64,000 bases of DNA from Asticcacaulis sp. AC460 (lineage in GTDB: Bacteria; Pseudomonadota; Alphaproteobacteria; Caulobacterales; Caulobacteraceae). The stretch lies in contig NZ_AWGD01000010.1 in assembly GCF_000495795.1 (NCBI RefSeq), positions 79,608-143,607 of the forward strand, given 5' to 3'. Shown in pieces: positions 35,622 to 44,395 of the stretch (the first letter of the stretch is position 1; every line of letters begins with the position of its first letter). The notes below the pieces were generated by a model. That model searched no databases, had not been told where the DNA came from, and worked only from the letters and a program-made list of their open reading frames with translations. The position numbers were made by a program, and so were the translations under genes.

Positions 35622-36308
35622 ATGCGGTATGACGGCGAACATAAGGAGCGGACGCGGCTTAGGCTGCTGACCGAAGCCGCCATCATGCTGCGCGAAGACG
35701 GCCCCAGTGGCCTCAGCGTCGTGACCCTGATGAAGCGTCAGGGCCTGACCCACGGCGGCTTCTACGCCCACTTCAAGTCCAAGGACGACCTGATCGCCCA
35801 CGCGCTCGACACCATGTTCGAGCGCACCTGCGAGCGTTACCTGACCAAGACGCGCGGCCTTGTGCCGGCGGCGGCCCTGTCCAACTACATTGCCTATTAC
35901 CTGTCGCCGGCCCATATCAACAAGCCGGGCCAGGGCTGTCCCATTCCGGCGGTCGCCGGTGATGTCGCCCGCCTTGGAACCCAGGCGCGCAAGCGTTTTG
36001 AAGCCGGCATGGTCAAGCTGCAGCGCCTGGTCGCGCTCGAATTCGAAGGCCTGGACCGCAGCCAGGAAGACGCCCTCACCGAAGCTCTGGCCCTGCTGTC
36101 AGAGCTGTCGGGCGCGGTCATCATGGCGCGCGCCGTCAAGTCGCCGGCCATGGTGCGCCAGGTTGGCCTGGCCGCCCATACCGCCATCGCCACCCGCCTG
36201 GGCTTGCCCCTGCCGGTGGCCGATGCCGCCGACGACGCTGAGGAGCCGTCCCGCCCGTCGCACCGTCCGCACCTGTCCGACGAAGACGCCGCGCCCGCGG
36301 AGATGTGA
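35622..36308 (+). CDS. TetR-family transcriptional regulator
   Basis: This 228-residue protein has a TetR helix-turn-helix (LSVVTLMKRQGLTHGGFYAHFKSKDDLIAHAL, read in pieces) and a C-terminal domain of the type that follows GGFYAHF-bearing TetR proteins. The last ~25 residues are acidic and Pro-rich. A 7-bp inverted repeat (CTAAATC 35543-35549, GATTTAG 35565-35571) upstream could be its own operator or part of the rbsK terminator. Target genes are unknown. Confidence 0.88.
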   Translation: MRYDGEHKERTRLRLLTEAAIMLREDGPSGLSVVTLMKRQGLTHGGFYAHFKSKDDLIAHALDTMFERTCERYLTKTRGLVPAAALSNYIAYYLSPAHINKPGQGCPIPAVAGDVARLGTQARKRFEAGMVKLQRLVALEFEGLDRSQEDALTEALALLSELSGAVIMARAVKSPAMVRQVGLAAHTAIATRLGLPLPVADAADDAEEPSRPSHRPHLSDEDAAPAEM

Positions 36309-36392
36309 CTTTACGGATTCCCGAAGCGGAGTTAGCTTCAGGGCATCATATAAAGACGGGTCAACCGTCAATCCCTACGGGAGGGAAAAGAC

Positions 36393-37442
36393 GTGAAGCA
36401 GCAACGGCCGACATCGCTCGATATCGCCGCCCTGGCCGGCGTGTCGCAAACCACGGTTTCGCGCGCCCTGGCGCAATCGCCCTTGGTCAGCGAGGACGCC
36501 AAACGGCGCGTGCTCGAAGCCGCCAAGGCGCTGCGCTACAAGGTCGACGTCAACGCCCGAAAGTTGCGCTCCAAAAAGATCCATACCCTGGCGGTGCTGA
36601 TCTCCGAAGACCTGGACAATTCCGAAAATCCGATCAATCCGTTTTTCCTGCCACTGATCGGTTCGATCCTGAAATATGCCGGTCAGCAGGGCTACGACGT
36701 GCTGATCTCGCTGCAGCAGAAGAGCGACGAATGGGGCACGGACTACGGTTTTTCGCGCCGTGCCGACGGCATCATCTTCCTCGGTTGCAAGGATTTCCAG
36801 GTCTATACCCATCTGTTCGAATACCTGAACGAGGTCGGCGATCCGTGGGTGGTGTGGGGCGTCAACCGGCTGGACTGCGCCCGCCTGGTCATCGGCAGCG
36901 ATAACGAGGCCGGCGGTTATTTGGCCACCCGCCACCTGTTGGACCTGGGCCGACGCCGTATCGCCTTCATTGGCAAGTACCAGGCCGAGCATCCCGAATT
37001 CCGCGACCGCTACCGCGGCTATTGCCGCGCCCTGACCGAGGCCGGTATCGCGGTCGATGACGCCCTGCGGGTCGATGCCTTCCTGGCGCGCGAGGAAGGC
37101 GTGGCCGGGGTCGACCGCCTGCTCGACAATAACATCCCGTTCGACGCCGTCTTCTGCGCCACCGACCTGCTGGCCATGGGCGCCATGCAGGAACTGCACA
37201 AGCGCGGCCTGCATGTGCCTAACGACGTCTCGGTGGTCGGTTTCGACGACCTGTGGGTTTGTTCGTCCCTGTCGCCGGCCTTGACCACCATCCGCCAGGA
37301 CACCGAAGCCGCCGCCCGCGCCCTTATTGACGGCCTAAGCTCGCTGATCGAGGACGAACCGGTGGTCGATACCCAGATGGCGCCGAAACTGGTCATCCGC
37401 GAATCCTGCGGCGGCTTGCCGAACCTGATGGCGGCGCAATAG
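36393..37442 (+). CDS. LacI-family transcriptional regulator
   Basis: This 349-residue regulator has a helix-turn-helix (TSLDIAALAGVSQTTVSRAL) and a sugar-binding core with DVSVVGFDDLWVCSSLSPAL. The start is GTG 36393, with GGGAGGG at 36379-36386. It is followed by a LacI-type operator (37459) and the GH97 gene, so it probably controls the glycosidase. Confidence 0.92.
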   Translation: MKQQRPTSLDIAALAGVSQTTVSRALAQSPLVSEDAKRRVLEAAKALRYKVDVNARKLRSKKIHTLAVLISEDLDNSENPINPFFLPLIGSILKYAGQQGYDVLISLQQKSDEWGTDYGFSRRADGIIFLGCKDFQVYTHLFEYLNEVGDPWVVWGVNRLDCARLVIGSDNEAGGYLATRHLLDLGRRRIAFIGKYQAEHPEFRDRYRGYCRALTEAGIAVDDALRVDAFLAREEGVAGVDRLLDNNIPFDAVFCATDLLAMGAMQELHKRGLHVPNDVSVVGFDDLWVCSSLSPALTTIRQDTEAAARALIDGLSSLIEDEPVVDTQMAPKLVIRESCGGLPNLMAAQ

Positions 37443-37458
37443 ATCTTGTCTGACTAAT

Positions 37459-37472
37459 TGTAATCGTTTACG
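37459..37472. promoter_or_regulatory. LacI-type operator upstream of GH97 gene
   Basis: TGTAATCGTTTACG (GTAA-N4-TTAC with central CG) lies 17 bp after the LacI stop and 203 bp before the GH97 start, in the control region of that gene. Confidence 0.65.
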
Positions 37473-37674
37473 AAACGAGGCTGCGAAAGCGGTTATATCG
37501 CCGTTATATGATGCCGCCTCTCGCGCCGTGCCTTGCCTTACAAGGCTTTGCGCAGGCATTGAATACGTATGCAGTCGATTTTAGGGGCTTTTTTGCACAC
37601 GCCCCATGCCTTAGGGTAACCCCATTAAAAAGAAAGAGCGGGCGAACGGCCCGGCTTCGGGAGCAGGAATAAAC

Positions 37675-39795
37675 ATGAAATCCTCCAGACTGGCTGTGTC
37701 TCTGCTGACCTCCACCCTGCTGGCCGCGGGTGCGCTAGCAGGCGTGGCCGCGCCGGCTTTTGCCGCCGATACCGACGTCACCCAGCGGCCTCCGGTCGCC
37801 AGCACCATTGCCACCGTGTCTTCGCCCAGCGGCGTGCTTACGGTCGATGTCGCGCTCGACGTCAATGGCAGCCTGGCCTATTCGGTCAAGCATATGGGCA
37901 AGGAGGTCATCTCGCCGTCGCGCCTGGGCCTGGTCCTGTCCAATGCCCCCAAGCTTGACCGCAATTTCAGCCTGGTCGAGGCGAAAACCTCTTCGCACGA
38001 CGAAACCTGGGAGCAGCCCTGGGGCGAATGGCGCTTTATCCGCGACAACCACAATGAGCTGCGCGTCACCGTCGCCCAAAAGGGCTATATGAAGGAAGGC
38101 CGTCAGCTGACGGTCGTCTTCCGTGTGTTCGACGACGGCATCGGCTTCCGCTACGAATTCCCCGACCAGCCGCAACTGAAGCACCTGTCGATCGTCGATG
38201 AACTGTCGGAATTTGCCGTGGTCGACAATTCGACGGCCTGGTGGAATGCCGCAGGCGAATGGAACCGCGAGGAATATCCGGTCGACAAGACCCCGTTGAA
38301 GGAGGTCAGCCTGGCCCAGACGCCACTGACGCTCAAGACCGATAACGGCCTGTACATGACCTTCCACGAAGCCGCCCTGGTCGACTATGCCGCCGTATGG
38401 CTGCGCCGGGTCAACGGCCAGCGCCTCAAGGTGCAACTGGCCCCGACGGGTGAGCCCGGCAAGAAATCGGTCGAGCGCGATGCGCCGTCCGCGACACCGT
38501 GGCGGACCGTGCTGATCGCCGACTCGGCGCCCGGCCTCTACATGTCGCATGTCATGCTGAACCTGAACGAGCCCAACAAACTGGGCGACGTGTCGTGGGT
38601 CCAGCCGTACAAATATGTCGGCATCTGGTGGGACATGCACCTGGGCACCCGCACCTGGGAAGCCGGGCCCAAGCATGGCGCCACAACCGAATACACCAAG
38701 AAATATATGGATTTCGCCGCCAAGAACGGCTTCCGCGGCGTGCTGGTCGAAGGCTGGAACAAGGGCTGGGAAGACTGGTTCGCCACCGGCCACCTGTTCA
38801 AGTTCGATGAGCCCTATCCCGATTTCGATATCGCCGAACTGTCAGCCTATGGCCTGAAGAAGGGCGTGCACCTGATCGGTCACCATGAGACCGGCGGTAA
38901 TATCGCCAATTACGAGCCGCAGATGAACGCTGGCTATGCCTTCTATCAGAAATACGCTGTCGACTCGATCAAGACCGGCTATGTCGCCGATGCCGGCGGT
39001 GCCCAGGCCATGGGCCCTGACGGCATCTACTTTACCTGGAACGACAGCCAGGACATGGTCCGCCACTACCAGAAGGTCGTGACCGAGGCCGCCAAGTACA
39101 AGATCGCCATCGACACCCACGAACCGATCAAGGACACCGGCCTGCGCCGCACCTATCCCAACTGGGTGTCGCGCGAAGGCCAGCGTGGCATGGAATATAA
39201 CGCCTGGGGTGCGCCGCCCAACGCGCCGGAACACGATCCGGAACTGGTCTTCACCCGCATGCTGGCCGGTCCCATGGACTATACGCCGGGTGTGCTGAGC
39301 CTGCAGGGCAACAACCAGCCGATCGCCTCGACCCAGGCGCGGCAACTGGCGCTCTATGTGGTGATCTATTCGCCGATCCAGATGGCAGCCGACCTGATCG
39401 AGAACTACGACAAGTATCCCGGTCCGTTCCAATTCATCAAGGACGTGGCGGTCGACTGGTCCGACACGCGCGTGCTGAACGGTGAGCCGGGCGACTTCGC
39501 CACCATCGCCCGCAAGGACCGCAATTCCGAGACCTGGTTCCTCGGCGCCGTGACCGATGAGAACGGCCGCACCTTCGATGTGCCGCTGAGCTTCCTGGAC
39601 GCCGGCCGCACCTATACGGCGGAAATCTACCGCGACGGGCCGAACGCCGACATGACCGGCGACGCTCGTTTCGACATTGTCATCGAAAAGAAGACGGTGA
39701 CGGCGGGTGATGTCCTGCCGGCGCGCCTGGCGCCCGGCGGCGGTTTGGCCGTGCGCTTCGTGCCGCAAGGTGCCGCTCCGAAAAAGCGTAAATAG
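37675..39795 (+). CDS. Glycoside hydrolase family 97 (alpha-glucosidase-like)
   Basis: This 706-residue enzyme has a Sec signal (LLAAGALAGVAAPAFA) and the GH97 layout: N-terminal beta-sandwich, catalytic barrel with WWDMHLGTRTW, GHHETGGNI and DTHEPIKDTGLRRTYPN, then MEYNAWG, and a C-terminal beta domain. The Glu residues in HHETGG and THEP are those that inverting SusB-type members use as base, so an alpha-glucosidase is more likely than the retaining alpha-galactosidase type. It ends in a Lys/Arg-rich tail. LacI regulator and operator precede it; a terminator follows at 39912. Confidence 0.92.
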   Translation: MKSSRLAVSLLTSTLLAAGALAGVAAPAFAADTDVTQRPPVASTIATVSSPSGVLTVDVALDVNGSLAYSVKHMGKEVISPSRLGLVLSNAPKLDRNFSLVEAKTSSHDETWEQPWGEWRFIRDNHNELRVTVAQKGYMKEGRQLTVVFRVFDDGIGFRYEFPDQPQLKHLSIVDELSEFAVVDNSTAWWNAAGEWNREEYPVDKTPLKEVSLAQTPLTLKTDNGLYMTFHEAALVDYAAVWLRRVNGQRLKVQLAPTGEPGKKSVERDAPSATPWRTVLIADSAPGLYMSHVMLNLNEPNKLGDVSWVQPYKYVGIWWDMHLGTRTWEAGPKHGATTEYTKKYMDFAAKNGFRGVLVEGWNKGWEDWFATGHLFKFDEPYPDFDIAELSAYGLKKGVHLIGHHETGGNIANYEPQMNAGYAFYQKYAVDSIKTGYVADAGGAQAMGPDGIYFTWNDSQDMVRHYQKVVTEAAKYKIAIDTHEPIKDTGLRRTYPNWVSREGQRGMEYNAWGAPPNAPEHDPELVFTRMLAGPMDYTPGVLSLQGNNQPIASTQARQLALYVVIYSPIQMAADLIENYDKYPGPFQFIKDVAVDWSDTRVLNGEPGDFATIARKDRNSETWFLGAVTDENGRTFDVPLSFLDAGRTYTAEIYRDGPNADMTGDARFDIVIEKKTVTAGDVLPARLAPGGGLAVRFVPQGAAPKKRK

Positions 39796-39911
39796 CCTTA
39801 TTCCAAGGCGCCACGTTGCGCCTTGGCAAGGGCGACTGCCCGCCGCGCACAGTTGCGCGAGCCATGCGGCGCTTGAGCTAAAAAATGCCCTCCCCCCGAG
39901 CCAACCTGGAC

Positions 39912-39945
39912 CGGATGCCGTCTTCGTACGGCATCCGCTTTTTTT
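39912..39945 (+). terminator. Rho-independent terminator
   Basis: CGGATGCCGT (39912-39921) pairs perfectly with ACGGCATCCG (39928-39937) around a 6-nt loop, followed by a T-run. It serves the GH97 gene 117 bp upstream. Another hairpin (CCAAGGCGC/GCGCCTTGG near 39804-39827) lies closer to the stop but lacks a T-run. Confidence 0.85.
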
Positions 39946-40021
39946 GCGTTCGCCGCCGCTTGCTCAGCCTGACGGCGCGGCCTAGACAGGGTTACCGCAA
40001 AAACGATAACCGGAAGCGCGC

Positions 40022-41230
40022 ATGAAAGCCCTGTTCGTCCACCGCAATATGCCGGGCCAGTTCAAGCACATCGCCCGCTATCTGGCCGAACGCGGCCATC
40101 AGGTGGCCTTCATTACCCGGCGCGACGACCGCGAACTGAAGGGGGTGGTGCGGCTGACCTACCCCGCGCCGCGCGAAGTCAAAAAGGACACCCATCCCTA
40201 TCTGCGCAGCGTCGAGGACGCCGTTTTGCACGGCCAGGCGGTGGTGCGGGTGTGTCAGCAATTGGAATCCAAGGGCTTCATCCCGGACCTGATGGTCGGC
40301 CACCCCGGCTGGGGCGAGACCCTGTTCCTGAAGGACATCTTTCCGAAGTCGCCGCTGATCTCCTACAGCGAATATTTCTTCGAGCCCGACGGGCCGATGA
40401 CCAGCTTCGATCCGGAAAAGCCCCAGACCCTTAACGGCGCCTGTCATCTGCGGGTATCGAACTCACACCTGCATATCGCCCATTCGATCGCCGACCTCGG
40501 CTGGAGCGCGACGGAGTGGCAGAGGTCGACCTATCCCGACTGGGCGAAGAAGAATATCCGCGCGGTGTTCGACGGCATCGACGTCGAGCACGTCAAGCGC
40601 AACCCCGATGCCAGCTTCACCCTGGACGACGGCCGTGTCCTGACCAAGGACGACGAGGTCATCACCTATGTGGCGCGTAACCTCGAGCCGGTGCGCGGGT
40701 TCCCGACCTTCATGCGCGCCCTGCCGGAGATCCTGAAAGGCCGGCCGAACGCGACGGTTCTGGTCATGGGCGGCGACGAGGTTTCGTACGGCGTCGGGGG
40801 TTCCAAGACCAAATGGCGCGAGAAGATGCTGGAGGAGATCGAACTGCCGGAAGGCCGGGTGCATTTCCTGGGGCAACGGACCTATGGCGAATACCTGTCG
40901 GTCTTAAGCATCTCGTCACTGCACCTGTACCTGACCTATCCGTTCGTGCTGTCGTGGTCGCTGATGGAAGCCCTGTCGATGGGCTGTTTCATCGTGGCGT
41001 CAAACACCACGCCGGTGCTGGAGGTGATGAAGCACGGTGAGAACGGGCTGTTCACCGACTTCTTCGACCCGGCCAAGGTGGCGGACGATGTCCTGGCGGC
41101 GATGGAATATCCGGAAAAGCAGCGCCTGCGCGACAATGCCCGGGCGACGATCGTCGACAACTACAACCTGCCGCTCTGCCTGGAGAAGCAACTCGACCTG
41201 TTCCGCGAGGCGACCGGCAAGGCTTGGTGA
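40022..41230 (+). CDS. Glycosyltransferase family 4
   Basis: This 402-residue protein has the GT-B fold: an N-terminal MKALFVHRNMPGQFKHIARY, and a C-terminal donor domain with VARNLEPVRGFPTFMRALP, LMEALSMGCFIVASNTTPV and EVMKHGENGLFTDFF, carrying the E-x7-E pattern. It transfers a sugar to an unknown acceptor, probably an exopolysaccharide or surface glycan. No polysaccharide cluster surrounds it. Its stop is 16 bp from the convergent dinB stop. Confidence 0.9.
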   Translation: MKALFVHRNMPGQFKHIARYLAERGHQVAFITRRDDRELKGVVRLTYPAPREVKKDTHPYLRSVEDAVLHGQAVVRVCQQLESKGFIPDLMVGHPGWGETLFLKDIFPKSPLISYSEYFFEPDGPMTSFDPEKPQTLNGACHLRVSNSHLHIAHSIADLGWSATEWQRSTYPDWAKKNIRAVFDGIDVEHVKRNPDASFTLDDGRVLTKDDEVITYVARNLEPVRGFPTFMRALPEILKGRPNATVLVMGGDEVSYGVGGSKTKWREKMLEEIELPEGRVHFLGQRTYGEYLSVLSISSLHLYLTYPFVLSWSLMEALSMGCFIVASNTTPVLEVMKHGENGLFTDFFDPAKVADDVLAAMEYPEKQRLRDNARATIVDNYNLPLCLEKQLDLFREATGKAW

Positions 41231-41246
41231 GGCCGGTAGAAGCCAT

Positions 41247-42344
41247 TCATAACATCAGGCTCAACTGCCCGACATCCTCAGGCTCGGCCTCTTCGTCTTC
41301 GCTGAGTGACGACAGGCTGATGCCCAAAAGCCGGATATTTTTCGCTACCGGAAACACCCCTTCCAGCAGGTCGCGGCTGATACGGGTCATGGCGTCCCTG
41401 TCGGCCACCGCCGCCGCGAAGGTCTTCGACCGGGTAATCTGCGTGAAGTCGCTGTACTTGACCTTCAAGGTCACCGTCCGCCCCTTGATGCTGTTGCGTT
41501 CGATATGGCGCCACACCTTGTCCAGGATCGGCAGCAATTGCTCCCACGCGCCCTCCAAAGTCGACACATCCTCGAAGAAAGTGTTCTCGCCACCGACGGA
41601 CTTGCGTTCGCGGTCCGGCTTGACCTGGCGGTGGCAGACGCCGCGCGAGACGTTGTAATAATAGCTTCCGGAAATGCCGAAATGCTTCTGCAGGAAGGCC
41701 AGGGATTGGTTGCGGATATCCATCCCGGTATAGAGCTTCAACCGGTTCATCTTCGATGCCGTCGCAGGCCCGACGCCGTAGAACTTCTTCACCGGCAGAC
41801 TGGCGACGAAGTCCGGTCCCTGGGACGGCTTTATGACGAACATGCCATCGGGCTTGTTCTGGTCCGAAGCAATCTTGGCCAGGAACTTGTTGTACGACAC
41901 GCCCGCCGACGCCGTCAGTTGCGTCACCTCGTGGATACGCTGGCGGATTTCCTGGGCGATCTGGGTGGCCGAAGCGATGCCCTTCAGGTTCTCGGTGACG
42001 TCGAGATAGGCCTCGTCCAGCGAAAGGGGCTCGACCAGTGGCGTGTAGTCGAAGAAGATATCGCGGATCTGATGCGACACCTCGCGGTAAACTTCGAAGC
42101 GATGTTTGACGAAGATCAGGTCGGGACATTTGCGCTTGGCCGTCACCGACGGCATGGCCGAATGGACGCCGTATTTGCGCGCTTCATAGGACGCAGCCGC
42201 CACGACGCCGCGCAAACCGCCACCACCAACTGCCACCGGCTTGCCACGCAGTTCGGGGAAATCGCGCTGTTCGACCGACGCGAAAAAGGCATCCATATCG
42301 ATATGGATGATCTTTCTCTGAGGCGGTGTGTCGGCGCTGTCCAT
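41247..42344 (-). CDS. dinB: DNA polymerase IV (Y family)
   Basis: This 365-residue translesion polymerase has the palm Asp in HIDMDAFFASVEQRD, the catalytic pair in SLDEAYLDVTEN, and the thumb HhH segment FYGVGPATASKMNRL. The C-terminal little finger lacks an obvious clamp-binding QLxLF but ends in VGQLSLML, which may serve. It is alone on the minus strand and is preceded by a LexA box, so it should be SOS-induced. Confidence 0.96.
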   Translation of the reverse strand: MDSADTPPQRKIIHIDMDAFFASVEQRDFPELRGKPVAVGGGGLRGVVAAASYEARKYGVHSAMPSVTAKRKCPDLIFVKHRFEVYREVSHQIRDIFFDYTPLVEPLSLDEAYLDVTENLKGIASATQIAQEIRQRIHEVTQLTASAGVSYNKFLAKIASDQNKPDGMFVIKPSQGPDFVASLPVKKFYGVGPATASKMNRLKLYTGMDIRNQSLAFLQKHFGISGSYYYNVSRGVCHRQVKPDRERKSVGGENTFFEDVSTLEGAWEQLLPILDKVWRHIERNSIKGRTVTLKVKYSDFTQITRSKTFAAAVADRDAMTRISRDLLEGVFPVAKNIRLLGISLSSLSEDEEAEPEDVGQLSLML

Positions 42345-42382
42345 ACTCTGACTCAGGCGGCTTGACTCTCAGTATATATTTG

Positions 42383-42397
42383 GAACATTAGGAGAAC
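42383..42397. promoter_or_regulatory. LexA (SOS) box upstream of dinB
   Basis: GAAC-ATTAGGA-GAAC matches the direct-repeat SOS box GAAC-N7-GAAC known for alphaproteobacteria. It lies 39 bp upstream of the dinB start, beside an AT-rich TATATATTT stretch. Confidence 0.8.
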
Positions 42398-42432
42398 AAC
42401 TTATATTTTGACGCCACGGTATAGGGGCGGTA

Positions 42433-42574
42433 GAGCCTGTCTTGAAAATTCGTCAGGCTGAGCCGAAAAGGGTTGGTTTCGAGAACCGGAGCGGAGCGTA
42501 CTTCAGTACGTGAGCACCGGAAGCGCAGAAAACAGCTCTTTGCAGGCCGGCCTGACGGATTTGCAAACAGGCTC
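42433..42574. repeat. 142-bp structured repeat with terminal inverted arms (copy 2)
   Basis: GAGCCTGT at 42433 pairs with ACAGGCTC ending at 42574, and a second arm pair GTCAGGC/GCCTGAC lies inside. The core (GCCGAAAAGGG, GCGTACTTCAGTACGTGAGC) is the reverse complement of the core at 32731-32870. It lies between dinB and the DUF72 gene. Confidence 0.85.
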
Positions 42575-42602
42575 GTAGGACAGGACGCGACAGGAGGACT
42601 CG

Positions 42603-43397
42603 ATGGCAGGACGTATCTATGTGGGGATCGGTGGCTGGACCTATGAGCCGTGGCGCGGGCCCTTCTATCCCGACGGCCTGTCGCAAAAGCGTGAGCTGGA
42701 ATATGCCGCGTCGAAACTGACCTCGATCGAGGTCAACGGCACCTATTACGGTTCGCAAAAGCCGGAAACCTACCGTAAATGGCGCGAAGAAACTCCGGAC
42801 GATTTCCTCTTCACGCTCAAGGGGTCGCGCTTCTGCACCAACCGCAAGGATCTGAGCCAGTCGGCCGAGTCGGTCGACCGTTTCCTGAACAGCGGCATCA
42901 GTGAGCTGGCCCCCAAGCTCGGGCCGCTGAACTGGCAGTTCATGGCCACCAAGAAGTTCGATCCGGTCGATTTCGAGAACTTCCTCAAGCTGCTGCCGCC
43001 CGAGGTGGGTGGGGTGAAGCTGCGCCATGCCGTCGAGGTCCGCCATAACAGCTTCTGCTGCGCAGAATTCGTCGACCTGTGCCGGCGTTACGGAGTCGCC
43101 ATCATCACCGGCGTCGACGACCCGGATTTTCCGGTCATCGCCGACCTGACCGCTGATTTCGCCTATGTCCGGCTGATGGGCACGCAGGAAAGCGAACCCC
43201 TGGGCTACGCCCCCCAGGCGCTGGACGAATGGGCCTATCGCGCCCGGACCCTGGCCGAAGGCCAGGTACCCAACGATCTGGCCACCTTCGGCGCGCCGAA
43301 GCCCGCCAAGGACCATGAGGTCTTCTTCTACGTCATCAGCGGCCACAAGGTCGTCAATCCGCAGACCGCCATGGCGCTGATCGAGAGGCTGGCATGA
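42603..43397 (+). CDS. DUF72 domain protein (TIM-barrel fold)
   Basis: This 264-residue protein has the DUF72 landmarks VGIGGWTYEPWRGPFYP, SIEVNGTYYGSQKPETYRKW, FLFTLKGSRF and HAVEVRHNSF. The function of this widespread family is not established; a nuclease- or isomerase-like TIM barrel is assumed. ATG 42603 follows AGGAGG. Its stop overlaps the ATG of the next Gfo/Idh gene by 4 nt, so the two are coupled. Confidence 0.88.
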   Translation: MAGRIYVGIGGWTYEPWRGPFYPDGLSQKRELEYAASKLTSIEVNGTYYGSQKPETYRKWREETPDDFLFTLKGSRFCTNRKDLSQSAESVDRFLNSGISELAPKLGPLNWQFMATKKFDPVDFENFLKLLPPEVGGVKLRHAVEVRHNSFCCAEFVDLCRRYGVAIITGVDDPDFPVIADLTADFAYVRLMGTQESEPLGYAPQALDEWAYRARTLAEGQVPNDLATFGAPKPAKDHEVFFYVISGHKVVNPQTAMALIERLA

Positions 43398-44395
43398 AAC
43401 GCGTCGTCTGGGGTGTATTGTCGACCGCCAAGATCGGGCTGAACAAGGTCATTCCGGCCCTGCTGAAAAGCGACATGATCCGGGTCAAGGGCATCGGCTC
43501 GCGTAACCTGGTGAACGCGCAGCAGGCCGTGGCGGCGCTCGGGCTGGAGCAGGCCTATGGATCGTACGAAGACCTGCTGGCCGATCCGGAAATCGAGGTC
43601 ATCTACAATCCGCTACCCAACCATCTCCATGTGCCGATGACCCTGGCGGCGGCGCGCGCCGGCAAGCATGTGCTGTGCGAAAAGCCGATGGCCTTGAACG
43701 CGGCCGAGATCGACGCGCTGGATGAGGTTAAAGGCTCCCTGATACAAGAAGCGTTCATGGTGCGGCATTCGCTGCAGTGGATCGAGGCACGGCGGCTGAT
43801 CCGCGACGGCGCCATCGGCCGGCCGCAGATGATCCAGTCCTATTTCAGCTATGACAATCTCGATCCCGGCAATATCCGCAACAAGGTCGAATGGGGCGGC
43901 GGCGGGCTGCTCGATATCGGCTGTTATCCCATCGTCGCCGGGCGTTTCTTCTTCGAGACCGAACCGGTGCGCGTCATGGCCCTGATCAAGCGCGACGAAG
44001 GTTTCGGCACGGATGTCATCGCCTCGGCCCTGCTCGATTTCGGCCATGGCCGACAGTTGAGCTTCACCGTTTCGACCCAGGCCGGGCGCAGCCAGAGCAT
44101 TAATGTCTTCGGCACCAAGGCGCGGTTGTCACTGCCGATCCCGTTCAACCAGCCGCCCGATCGCGAGCAGAACATCATCATCGACAATGGCGCGACCCTG
44201 GATGGCGGCACGGCGGTGACGCACACCCTGCCGGCGTCCGATCAGTACCAGTTGATGGGCGAGGCTTTCTGCCGGGCGGTGCGCGGAGAAGCGCCCCTGC
44301 CCTACGGTATGGACGATGCCCGCGCCAATATGCGTATCCTCGACGCCCTGTTCCGCTCGGAAACCTCGGGCCAGTGGGAAGAGGTGGCCGCCTGA
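43394..44395 (+). CDS. Gfo/Idh/MocA family oxidoreductase
   Basis: This 333-residue protein has the Rossmann N-terminus (VVWGVLSTAKIGLNKVIPAL), the signature LCEKPMALNAAEID with the catalytic Lys, and GGGGLLDIGCYPI in the substrate domain. Overlap with both neighbours (4 nt upstream, 22 nt downstream) suggests one operon with DUF72 and DUF6445 proteins. The substrate is unknown, probably a sugar. Confidence 0.92.
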   Translation: MKRVVWGVLSTAKIGLNKVIPALLKSDMIRVKGIGSRNLVNAQQAVAALGLEQAYGSYEDLLADPEIEVIYNPLPNHLHVPMTLAAARAGKHVLCEKPMALNAAEIDALDEVKGSLIQEAFMVRHSLQWIEARRLIRDGAIGRPQMIQSYFSYDNLDPGNIRNKVEWGGGGLLDIGCYPIVAGRFFFETEPVRVMALIKRDEGFGTDVIASALLDFGHGRQLSFTVSTQAGRSQSINVFGTKARLSLPIPFNQPPDREQNIIIDNGATLDGGTAVTHTLPASDQYQLMGEAFCRAVRGEAPLPYGMDDARANMRILDALFRSETSGQWEEVAA

